A DNA stretch of 64,000 nt from Harmothoe impar. Lineage: Eukaryota; Annelida; Polychaeta; Phyllodocida; Polynoidae. Both the position numbers and the translations under genes were made by a program. The notes below the pieces were generated by a model, which saw only the letters and a list, made by a program, of their open reading frames with translations, had not been told where the DNA came from and searched no databases. Below are positions 54,901 to 63,710 of the stretch, in pieces; within the stretch, counting starts at the first letter, position 1, and every line of letters starts with the position of its first letter. The stretch covers positions 3,906,001-3,970,000 of the forward strand of contig OX381721.1 in assembly GCA_947462335.1 (NCBI GenBank), read 5' to 3'.

Positions 54901-55401
54901 TAGGGGTGAGACGCTACCAATATCAACTATAGCTAAGGGTGCCTTGAATAGGGGTGAGACGCTACCAATATCAACTATAGCTAAGGGTGCCTTGAATAGG
55001 GGTGAGACGCTACCAATATCAACTATAGCTAAGGGTGCCTTGAATAGGGGTGAGACGCTACCAATATCAACTATAGCTAAGGGTGCCTTGAATAGGGGTG
55101 AGACGCTACCAATATCAACTAGCTACTGTTTAAATTCATATGACTTCTGTTAATTATAAAGAGTTAGTGAACATTCACATGTCGATGTATCTATAGATGC
55201 TCCATGAAATAATCGGAAATTGGGGATGGGAATTAATGGACAGCTTGCTTACATTGTGTAGATCTGACCCTGAAAGTGAAAATCATGAAATGAAAACGTA
55301 TTAACTCAAACCACGGGTGTGTTTCAGAATGCGTTGCTATAGTTACCAAACTGCTGACAGGGGATGAAGCCTTACGGGGCCTGAAGGAACAACTTGAGTG
55401 A
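51927..55401 (+). CDS. Gene E: paralogue of gene D, three coding exons
   Basis: Exons are 51927-51948, 54468-54554 and 55361-55401 (stop TGA; donor GTGAGT after 55416). Intron phases 1 and 1 match gene D. The 49-residue product begins MCFAIIQ, much shorter than the hydrophobic start of D; an in-frame stop lies just upstream of the ATG, so there is no longer N-terminus. Exon 2 shares L, PN, PNT, L, EA, S, G and E positions with D (about 12 of 27). Exon 3 shares DE and L-x-E. Intron 2 contains nested MITEs and a minisatellite, intron 3 a pyrimidine minisatellite. It may be a decaying or re-targeted duplicate. Function unknown. Confidence 0.55.
51949..53707 (+). other. Intron 1 of gene E, first part; GC-rich patch
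   Basis: Mostly AT-rich. From about 53440 to 53650 the sequence is GC- and CpG-rich with GGCGGTCACGTGAC (ETS/E-box-like surroundings). This could be another promoter, but no exon could be placed after it. Confidence 0.35.
53708..53877. mobile_element. Foldback MITE (GGGAACATTCACAAAT)
   Basis: GGGAACATTCACAAATGACGT and GACATTATTTGTGAATGGTCCC ends; flanks GTA and TTA. Similar end type to the element at 54108. Confidence 0.6.
53906..54439. mobile_element. Foldback (GGGTAGACTGACCT...) interrupted by a second MITE
   Basis: The left arm GGGTAGACTGACCTAAAGGC...ATGAGATG (53906-53953) is the reverse complement of a right arm split into 54075-54107 and 54427-54439. The split is caused by the element 54108-54423. 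The right end lies only about 28 bp before the acceptor of gene E exon 2. Confidence 0.8.
54108..54423. mobile_element. PIF/Harbinger-like MITE with TTA duplication, nested
   Basis: Termini GGGAGTTTTCATTTATTAAT and ATTAATAAATGAACACTCCC are flanked by TTA at 54105-54107 and 54424-54426. Removing the element and one TTA rejoins the right arm of the host foldback exactly as predicted from its left arm. G-rich core, related to 14615-14850. Confidence 0.85.
54646..55122 (+). repeat. 45/48-bp minisatellite, ~10 units, in intron 2 of gene E
   Basis: Unit GCTAAGGGTGCCTTGAATAG...ACTATA, with 48-bp and 45-bp variants differing by one codon's worth. All units stay in frame and give a 16-residue repeat (GALNRGETLPISTIAK). 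The last six are nearly identical, so expansion is recent. It is placed in an intron and not counted as a gene. Confidence 0.85.
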
Positions 55402-55440
55402 GCCCTGTCTAATGATGTGAGTTGTATATACTGTATTACT

Positions 55441-55815
55441 CTCCGTGTCCCTCCTGTCCATCTTTCTCCCCTTCTGTCCGTCTCTGTCCCCTCCTGTCAG
55501 TCTCTGTCTCCTCCTGTCCGTCTCTGTCTCCTCCTGTCAGTCTCTGTCTCCTCCTGTCAGTCTCTGTCTCCTCCTGTCAGTCTCTGTCTCCTCCTGTCCG
55601 TCTGTCTCCTCCTGTCCGTCTCTGTCCCCTCCTGTCAGTCTCTGTCTCCTCTTGTCCGTCTGTCTCCTCCTGTCAGTCTCTGTCTCCTCCTGTCCGTCTC
55701 TGTCTCCTCCTGTCAGTCTGTCTCCTCCTGTCAGTCTCTGTCTCCTCCTGTCCGTCTCTGTCTCCTCCTGTCCGTCTCTGCTTGTTTCTGTCTGTCTCTG
55801 TCCCCTCCTGTCTTC
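55441..55815 (+). repeat. TCTGTCTCCTCCTGTCAG-type minisatellite in intron 3 of gene E
   Basis: About 20-bp pyrimidine units. All six frames are open, so the Leu/Ser/Val-rich ORFs are artefacts. Directly follows the exon 3 donor, as does the shorter tract in gene D. Confidence 0.85.
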
Positions 55816-56220
55816 ACCATATGGACAAAACATGTCATACAGAGTCTATTGTTCGATATTGGAATTATGGCCACAATTCTGTTGTCTTAAAAGTTGGTTG
55901 CCAAATGTATTAATATCAAAGTTGATAATTGGAACCCAAAAATTAATTTTCCGGAAAATGGGTCAAATATTTCCCGTTATATCTATTCCATTTCCCCATA
56001 TTCCCTACCATTTTGCTCAAATTTGATATACACTGTAAATACCATGGTAAATTATGCCCCATTGGACCTACTCTCTGAACAATTACTGCCGATAGATACC
56101 ATTTAAATGTCCCATTAATGATATTCTTTCACGGTATTTGGAACATCTTTATGGGGAATTCAGAATTTTGTAAAAATCGGATATCCCCACTTTAATGGCT
56201 GATTTCTTGTTACAGGTTAG

Positions 56221-56300
56221 AAAGACAGCCAACCAGAAACACTGCCACATGGATTCTCCTCAGTCTATCAGCCACTGCCTTCCCCAACATAAACACCCAA
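56221..56300 (+). other. Gene E 3' UTR exon (homologous to 42957-43060)
   Basis: An acceptor in the region TTACAG/GTTAG precedes AAGACAGCCAACCAGAAACA, shared with the D locus. Downstream of the stop codon. The 3' end is not defined. From 56301 to 56900 nothing else is supported. Confidence 0.45.
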
Positions 56301-56901
56301 CATAAACATAAATATCATCATTGAAGATGCATACAGGAGTATATTTTAACTGGATACCAAACTCAATGACAAGAACTAGAGAGGCACGCTGTACAGTCAC
56401 TCTCAAACAAAATGTCATTTAAAGACCAATTTAAAAATTCTCTTTTAAAACTCATTACATCGACAACATTGTATGATTTAATTTGATACCAAATATGCCT
56501 GTTTTAGCTGTAAATATCTAATCGAAAATGGTAAGGGGCCTTATTTGATCTCCCCATGAAGCGAGGTCATTTAGTCGTATCAAAAAAGATGCTATTCTTA
56601 ATAAAGTCATGATATTTGTCCATTATCGTAGCGTCATCCTCACAAATCCCTCTGTGTGTGCATGATAACTAATAATTAATAGACTTATACCACAGCGGGC
56701 ACGAGAACAAAGCATTTCACACCTCTTGTATAGGCCTACTGCATATAGCTGGTGGTATAAAGTAGTAATAGGCCTAGTACCAATCTGTAGGGGTATAAGG
56801 CTCCTTCACTGTATTTCGCGTACAGATTGGTACACGTCCTATAATTACTACATAAACACAGGCTTTGCGTAGGTTCACTAGGGTAGCCGGCACTAGTAGA
56901 G

Positions 56902-57020
56902 TATCGCCACCTGGTGGATCTGAAGGGAGGGAGGGAGGGAGGGAGGGAGGGAGGAAGGGAGGGAGGAAGGAAGGAAGGGAGGGAAGGAGGGAGGGGGGAG
57001 GGAGGGACGGAGGAGGGAGG
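56902..57020. repeat. CTCF-like site followed by (GGGA)n microsatellite
   Basis: TATCGCCACCTGGTGG at 56902-56917 (CTCF-like on minus strand) precedes GGGAGGGAAGGA repeats from about 56926 to 57018. Confidence 0.65.
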
Positions 57021-57086
57021 GCCAGAACCAAACACTCGGTTCTTGCTTGTAAAGATAATAAACATAACTAAGTTTAGTTTTGACTT

Positions 57087-57092
57087 TTTATT
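57087..57092 (-). terminator. Polyadenylation signal of gene B
   Basis: AATAAA on the minus strand about 41 nt beyond the TAA stop of gene B. Confidence 0.55.
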
Positions 57093-57132
57093 TTTTTATA
57101 TGTACAATATAGACCATATAATTGCTGTTGCT

Positions 57133-59818
57133 TTAGAAACACATAGATTTGACAGAACTCATGGTTCCCTCAAGTTGGCTGTACACTGCATCATTGCCGT
57201 AGTTCCGACCACAGTTATTTGCATAAATCTGACTCAGGTCGGCGCACGCTCCTGTTCTGAACGCCCTGCAATATAGAAGAAACATATTTTTGTGTTAAGA
57301 CATTTGTTCTCACTCATGTGAATTTTACCTCTCATTGATATCTTTAAAATCACTTGTGGTATTTAATGTTAACCATGTAAGTATGGAGAAACGTGGTATA
57401 ACATTAACATCACTGCACCAAACTCACTGATGGTGAGGTTGGACACAACAGGGGATCAGAAGAGACTATATTGATAGAAACATTGACAAAGGGCGGTGAC
57501 TCAGAGTATATCATGGTTTTAGGTCACATTCAAATATTTGAAGGTTTACCACTGCGCCCTCAGTGGGCAGTCAGAGAACTGCAGCCAATAACCTTGTGTG
57601 GCTCGTGCTGCCACCTGCTGGGCCTGGTGCCTGATAATAGTTAAGGCATTTGCCACCAGGCTGTGCAGGGGAGGCTGGATAATAGTTCTGAAAGCCTGAG
57701 TTACATCTTTAACTATTACGCCCTATTCACCACAAAAGGAGTAACATGAATGGGGCTACCCTATTCCTTGTACAACACAACATGTTCCTACCTGCACATG
57801 GCAGCCATGGAGGTGCTGGCAGCGTCCATGCCCTCTGCACACTCTATCACCTCCTCATAGAACGTCATCACAGCAGGACAACTGTAGGCTGAGCTCTGAA
57901 ACACACACAACATAGAACAGCATCACAGCAGGACAACTGTAGGCTGAGCTCTGAAACACACGTAACATAGAACAGCATCACAGCAGGACAACTGTAGGCT
58001 GAGCTCTGAAACACACATAACATAGAACAGCATCACAGCAGGACAACTGTAGGCTGAGCTCTGAAACACACGTAACATAGAACACCATCACATCAACTGT
58101 ACGCTGAGCTCTGAAACACACATAACATAGAACGTCATCGCAGCAGGACAACTGTAGGCTGAACTCTGAAACACACATAACATAGAACGTCATTGCACCA
58201 GGACAACTGTAGGCTGAGCTCTGAAACACACATAACATAGAACACCATCACAAAAGGACAACTGTACGCTGAGCTCTGAAACACACATAACATAGAACAC
58301 CATCACAAAAGGACAACTGTAGGCTGAGCTCTGAAACACACGTAACATAGAACATCATCACACCAGGACAACTGTAGGCTGAGCTCTGAAACACACACAA
58401 CATAGAACATCATCACAGCAGGACAACTGTACGCTGAGCTCTAACCACACGTAACATAGAACATCATCACAGCTGGACAACTGTAGGCTGAGCTCTGAAA
58501 CACACGTAACATAGAACAGCATCACAGCAGGACAACTGTAGGCTGAGCTCTGAAACACACGTAACATAGAACAGCATCACAGCAGGACAACTGTAGGCTG
58601 AGCTCTGAAACACGTAACATAGAACACCATCACACCAGGACAACTGTACGCTGTGCTCTGAAACACACACAACATAGAACATCATCACAGCAGGACAACT
58701 GTACGCTGAGCTCTGAAACACACGTAACATAGAACATCATCACAGCAGGACAACTGTACGCTGAGCTCTGAAACACACGTAACATAGAACATCATCACAG
58801 CTGGACAACTGTAGGCTGAGCTCTGAAACACACGTAACATAGAACATCATCACAGCAGGACAACTGTACGCTGAGCTCTGAAACACACACAACATAGAAC
58901 GTCACTACAGCAGGACAACTGTAGGCTGAGCTCTGAAACACACATAACATAGAACATCATCACAACAGGACAACTGTACGCTGAGCTCTGAAAAACACGT
59001 AACATAGAACATCATCACAACAGGACAACTGTAGACTGAGCTCTGAAACACACGTAACATAGAACATCATCACAGCAAGACAACTGTAGGCTGAGCTCTG
59101 AAACACACGTAACATAGAACGTTATCACAGCAGGACAACTGTAGGCTGAGCTCTGAAACACACGTAACATAGAACATCATCACAGCAGGACAACTGTAGG
59201 CTGAGCTCTGAAACACACACAACATAGAACGTCATCACAGCAGGACAACTGTACGCTGAGCTCTGCAAATAAATTCAGATTTACCATGAACTCCAGCATA
59301 TATATCCCAGAGGTTGTATATTGTACAGAATCAGCTTTGATATGATAAGTCATGCAATTAATATGAGGATGGTTATTACTGCATGTACCATAAAACCACT
59401 CTGATAAGCCGACCTCCCTTATAAGCCGACCCCCCAGTTTGAGGGAATTCTATAAGTCGAATTCTGGGTCATTTAAAGAGCTATAAACTACAATGTAATG
59501 GATAAAATACCTCCCTTATAAGCCGACCCCCCACTTTCAGGATATGCTATAAGCCGAATCAGGCCAAAAATCCCATAAAAGGGTCAGCTTATCAGAAAGG
59601 TTTTACGGTATTAATGTCCCAAAAATCATATCCTGAAAGCAACTATTGCTGTCACAATGTACCAACTCATGCACACTGACTTGTATCATGCCAACCCTTC
59701 GGGAGTATAGCATGATACAACTGTGTTAAACAATTGGCTTATAACTGACTTTTACTGTGCTGTAACTTACCTGGTGGCACAGGGCTACAAGGAGGAATGC
59801 TGCCAGGATGACCTTCAT
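57133..59818 (-). CDS. Gene B: small secreted cysteine peptide, three coding exons, with expanded intron
   Basis: Minus-strand coding exons are 59818-59771, 57895-57792 and 57265-57133 (stop TAA). The signal peptide MKVILAAFLLVALCHQ is identical to gene A. Intron phases are 0 and 2. Total 94 residues. The mature part has six Cys: SCPA, ECAE, AMC, ACAD, NNCG and MCF; four of these are shared with A. Exon 4 is about 56% identical to that of A at protein level (FRTG-x-CADL, NNCG, SVKS-x-CF). All splice sites conform (CAG|GTAAGT, TTTCAG, CAG|GTAGGA, TTGCAG). The first intron carries about 25 copies of its own 3' splice site (see 57900-59275). It probably encodes an extracellular disulphide-bonded peptide; the family is unknown. 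Confidence 0.75.
57606..57621 (-). promoter_or_regulatory. CTCF-like motif in gene B intron
   Basis: The minus strand reads CCAGCAGGTGGCAGCA, identical to the site in the same intron of gene A although the surrounding intron has diverged. Confidence 0.5.
57900..59275 (-). repeat. ~25 tandem copies of a 55-bp unit containing a splice acceptor and exon start
   Basis: Minus-strand unit: TGTGTTTCAG, then AGCTCAGCCTACAGTTGTCC, then TGCTGTGATGATGTTCTATGT. It is the 3' splice site plus the first ~40 bp of gene B exon 3, repeated. Only the last copy (57895) runs on into the complete exon. The copy furthest upstream (about 59258) has the TTTGCAG acceptor context seen in gene A. The unit is 1 mod 3, so read-through changes frame each time. 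Most units differ by 1-4 bases. Confidence 0.9.
59386..59610. mobile_element. MITE with TACCRTAAAACC ends, copy 4 (intron of gene B)
   Basis: TACCATAAAACCACTCTG and AAAGGTTTTACGGTA ends; 'CTTATAAGCCGACCCCCC' segments in the core. Gene A has a degenerate relative in the same intron near 49355-49590. Confidence 0.7.
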
Positions 59819-60213
59819 GGTTGTAGTTTGGTGTATTAGGGCTGTGAGACCTGAAAATAATTCAGAACATAGGAATAAATACACTGAAATATATATGCTT
59901 GACTACATAGAAAAATGACCAAAAGGGAGAGAGTCTGTGTACATCATTCTCCTTGTTGAAGCCAGGGAGTATGTCATAGGGCTGTAGTGTGATATGCCCA
60001 GGCTTTAATGAGTGGAATACAATGTACACCGACTCTACTGGATGGGTCTTTGCATTTATAACATGTAGAAATAGTCGCGAATAATTTTGATTCAATGAAG
60101 TCACATGCAATGGAACGCTGCTACATAGACTACAGTCACAAATAAACATACTACCTCTGTATTCACAATGTTCACCAGTACCATAAAATGTACCATTATG
60201 CTTCCATATATAC

Positions 60214-60305
60214 CTCTCCAATGGATGTAACAAGCTTTAGCTACCAGTGCCTATAATTCATACACCAATAGGTTTGAGTCTAGACCAAGATTGTGCCAGG
60301 AGAGT
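60214..60305 (-). other. Gene B 5' UTR exon
   Basis: It ends at GAGAG|GTATATATGG (60214/60213) and is homologous to the 5' UTR exon of gene A. The coding exon follows at 59850 after TATTTTCAG. The 5' end is uncertain because the A-like promoter is interrupted here. Confidence 0.5.
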
Positions 60306-60367
60306 GAACCACTCAGAGAGGGCTTCTACCTTGGGTATTTGTCTCAGAATGATCTGGTGAATGTGTA

Positions 60368-60475
60368 CACAGAGAGGAATGTGAGCGTCACTGCCACCAA
60401 AAGCACTCACATCTGCTGCCTGACTTTCAGCTGAGAGTGCTCATGGCAACAGTGATGCTCATATTGATCTCAGTG
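60368..60475. mobile_element. 108-bp TA-targeted MITE (CACAGAGAG family)
   Basis: CACAGAGAGGAATGTGAGCG and CTCATATTGATCTCAGTG are inverted ends; TA at 60366-60367 and 60476-60477. Inserted between the 5' UTR exon and the putative TATA of gene B. Confidence 0.7.
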
Positions 60476-60517
60476 TATACAGAGAGTATGGGAGAGAAAG
60501 ATGCTATACTTACTGTT

Positions 60518-60882
60518 GGTGCTGTGAGTGTTGTTGTTGCTGTTGGTGCTGTTGGTGCTGTGGGTGCTGTGGGTGCTGTTGTTGCTGTTGGTGCTGTTGG
60601 TGCTGTTGGTGCTGTGGGTGCTGTGGTTGCTGTTGGTGCTGTTGTTGTTGTTGTTGGTGCTGTTGGTGCTGTTGGTGCTGTTGTTGCTGTTGGTGCTGTT
60701 GTTGTTGTTGGTGCTGTTGTTGTTGTTGTTGGTGCTGTTGGTACTGTTGGTGCTGTTGGTGCTGTTGGTGCTGTTGTTGTTGTTGGTGCTGTTGTTGTTG
60801 TTGTTGGTGCTGTTGTTGCTGTTGTTGCTGTTGTTGCTGTTGTTGCTGTTGTTGCTGTTGTTGCTGTTGTTGCTGTGAGTGC
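60518..60882. repeat. (GTTGYTGCT/GTTGGTGCT)n trinucleotide array
   Basis: 365 bp of GTT, GCT and GGT triplets. The minus strand is a CAG/CAA/CAC run (Gln/His-rich frame) and the plus strand gives Leu/Val-rich frames. No start or splice context makes it a real protein. It could be in the 5' UTR of gene B. Confidence 0.85.
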
Positions 60883-60921
60883 AGGACTGGAGACAAGTGA
60901 TGCTCTACCCCGGTACTGGGG

Positions 60922-60931
60922 CCTTTATATA
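60922..60931 (-). promoter_or_regulatory. Putative displaced TATA box of gene B
   Basis: The minus strand reads TATATAAAGG. About 25 bp downstream is GCATCACTTGTCTCCAG, which resembles GCATCACTCTCCAG beside the TATA of gene A. The homologous 5' UTR sequence resumes only at about 60305, after the MITE and the trinucleotide array. Confidence 0.4.
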
Positions 60932-61519
60932 TACCTCTGTCTCTGAGATGACATGGGAACTGGACCTCATATTAGGGTTAAATTAGGGTTATCAGAACCC
61001 AATAGTGGCAGCCCCCAGTAGCGGGTCCTTATCCCATTATGGTGTAGCAGTAATGGCTACTGTTGGGTAACGCTGTCTGCGGGTCTTACAGCCGTGTTAT
61101 AGCTATTCAGAACTCATCAAGAGCTCTCCATGTGTCCTACCCAGTTGCTTTAAAAGTGGTTTTGTCTATTTATTTTCAAATGTACACTCCTGTTTAAACT
61201 CTGTTAGGGCCTAGGATTTTTCGTGTTTCTGGAGAATTCTTTCTAGTCCTCCTAGAAAAGCAAAATCATGTAAAATGTTGAAATTCTTTGATCGAAAAAT
61301 TAAAATATGTGTTTAGTCCCTGGCTACCATTTTAGGATTAGGTGTAGGGGGACCCTCAGAGGGTCACATAGATTGACTTGCAATTTACATCACTTACCCG
61401 CATGTCCATAGGGATCAACCCACTAGACCAAATAGCAGGCTGGCATAACCAGCAGCAATTAAGTATCATCCTAATGAGATGCAGCTGTCCATTAATGCTC
61501 CAAAGGCAGTATACCCCTT
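60932..61519. other. Intergenic without identified features
   Basis: No exon or repeat partner recognised. Confidence 0.4.
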
Positions 61520-61641
61520 ATTAGGCCCGTGTCCACTAGGATATGTCACATTATTTTGTCGCTGACCAACGTGTTTTTCGGTGACAAAATGGTTTTTTCG
61601 GTGACAAAACAGTGTTATATATTCTAATGGACACAGGCCTA
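61520..61641. mobile_element. Palindromic MITE (TAGGCCYGTGTCCA family)
   Basis: TTAGGCCCGTGTCCACTAGG and CTAATGGACACAGGCCTA are inverted ends around GTGACAAAA repeats. A fragment of the CATGCATCATG family follows at 61643-61680. Confidence 0.65.
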
Positions 61642-61680
61642 TTGACATGATGCATGAATACATCCCCGGTGAGTAACTGA

Positions 61681-63178
61681 AATTCTGTTTGTTTAAAGCT
61701 GTAGAAGGGCAGATCCCTGATATGTCGATTTATCAGGTAAAGGGCTCATTACTACCCTGTACTTCTTCTTCATCTCATCTCATCATTATCTATCTTACAT
61801 ACATATGAAATTCCTGTATTTTTTTCCATTTCTTTACATATAATTCTGGTGTTAAACATGTGGATGACATAGCATAATATTATAAGACCATCAAATATTG
61901 TTGTATAGGTAGGGGTGCTGGCGGCAGAAGGGCAATGCAGCCAAACCAGTTTTTGCGCTTAAGGAGAATTAGATCAAAAAAATATGTGGGGTCGGCATAA
62001 CCTGGGAAATTAATACTTTCAATTATTATTGAAAAAGCACTGAACTATGGTCATTTTTTTATGGATTTTGAAATATTACCTTTAAATAGATAGCATATGA
62101 TCAGTTTACAAAATAAAAGTCACAGATTTGATATTTTTTATTGTATTCTGGCAGTTTGAAAAAAGAACTAAGAAAATGGCCAAAACACTGAATTTCCCCC
62201 CAATACCAGTATTCTCACATATTTATGGTAGCAGCCTAAATAAATTGTCTCTTCATATGAAAATGTTTATTAAAATGTCAATTTCCATAGTCCCCAACCC
62301 TCAAGTCTTCTCTCTAGTCTACATTCTGATATAGGTTTTTGAAAAACTAGAATCTGAAATATAACTCCAAACACCTCCAATATTTAGTTAGTAAGGCGTC
62401 AGTCCGCTATTTGCCTGCCGGACTGATAGCTCATGGATTAGAGAGTGTAACACGAAGATGATATCTGTAATCTGGCTACATGGAGGCCGCTTATATCATT
62501 AAAAATATATTATATTTTTTCAAATCTTTTTGCCTTTCATAGTACTATGGCCAATAGGGACAGTATCCATAGGGTTGTTGTTTTTGTAGTTATAATAGAT
62601 CTTGAGGGATACAAGCATGGGTTTAACCTTTTTATAGATACTGTCGCAGTAAATAGTTGCCTCACTTCCATTTAGCAAAATTACGGACAGACTCAACCAG
62701 TGTAACACATCTACAGTACTGCCATCTGGTGGAGCTTATTGTCACTATTAGCCTTACTACTGATGCTGTGGTGAGATACATTGGTGTATCAGAGGGCACG
62801 TCCCTTAAAGGCCCAGTGCCCCTATATATAGGGCTGAGTACCTGTCCCGACTCCACTCCGACTGCCGCTGGAGGGGTAGGCCTACTGAGACCTGCGGGTT
62901 TAAAGGGTTGATGAAAGATTCACATTGTATAATGTAACCCTGATGAAGACTATATTAAGCCAAAACTATGGATTCTAACTAGATAAAGCCATCTCTTAAA
63001 CCAATGTATCTTTATTTACACAAACATTGATGAGCGTACAATACAATGGAAATCTGCTTATGACACCATGGATACGTCTTTGACGTTCTATGGCAGCCTG
63101 GCTTTCGTATTATGAGCTTCAAAAGAAAGGCCATATTCTAACATACTTTTGTATCTACCCATTCCAATATCCCTCTAT
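61681..63178. other. Intergenic; one CTCF-like site
   Basis: TACTGCCATCTGGTGG at 62717-62732 (minus strand CCACCAGATGGCAGTA) is a near-consensus CTCF core. Short ORFs only; no exon supported. Confidence 0.45.
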
Positions 63179-63286
63179 CCCAGTGGGCACAGATCATTGA
63201 ATCAACATTGATAAATGGTTGTCAATGTTGATTCAATGTTGATGCAACGTTGATTCAATGTTGAACTGAATTTTGTGCTCACTGGG
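63179..63286. mobile_element. Short palindromic MITE (AGTGGGCACA family), copy 2
   Basis: CCAGTGGGCACAGATCATTG and TTTTGTGCTCACTGGG ends with repeated ATTGATTCAATGTTGA. Matches 51122-51227 in reverse orientation. Confidence 0.7.
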
Positions 63287-63566
63287 ATGTTATAGAATGA
63301 GGGAATCCCTTAATTATGCATTTAACATTTTATGAATGCAATCTTAGAATAACCGGAACCGGAAATAGAAACTGTAAAGAGGTCACAGTTTTCACATGGA
63401 CATTGATCGAGTTGCAACATCAGAAAATCCCTACATAAAAACCAAATTGGCAGCGCTACCCACTAGGCGAATGTGCAGCCCACATGTGAATTATATATAA
63501 TTCAATATATATATTATGAAAATTTATAATATTAACACCATCTTTTTATTTGATAATTCAAGTTTA
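63287..63566. other. Intergenic without identified features
   Basis: AT-rich; nothing recognised. Confidence 0.4.
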
Positions 63567-63710
63567 TTTGTCAAAGATTATTCCATCAAAGTAGCTACGC
63601 TGAAACAGTTCACATGCATTCAAGCAACTATAAAACTAATAAAAACCTAAAGATAGATAATGGCACACTTCTGGGGGTTTGAGGCAATGTTAAGCTATAT
63701 TAATCAATAA
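63567..63710. repeat. Dispersed repeat, copy 2 (first copy at 10341-10490)
   Basis: ATTATTCCATCAAAGTAG...GCTGAAACAGTTCACATG matches the first copy in order and orientation. The remaining 63711-64000 holds nothing I can identify. Confidence 0.5.

Noticed and set aside
55417..56026. Three overlapping Leu/Ser/Val-rich ORFs on plus and one on minus
   Set aside because: Pyrimidine minisatellite without stop codons in any frame.
57978..58730. Cys-rich minus-strand ORFs of 69-87 codons
   Set aside because: They cross repeated splice acceptors of the 55-bp array and change frame every unit; they are not proteins.
60437..60946. 169-codon Val/Ala/Gly ORF and 128-codon Gln/His ORF on the other strand
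   Set aside because: Triplet microsatellite artefacts, with no splice or start context supporting translation.
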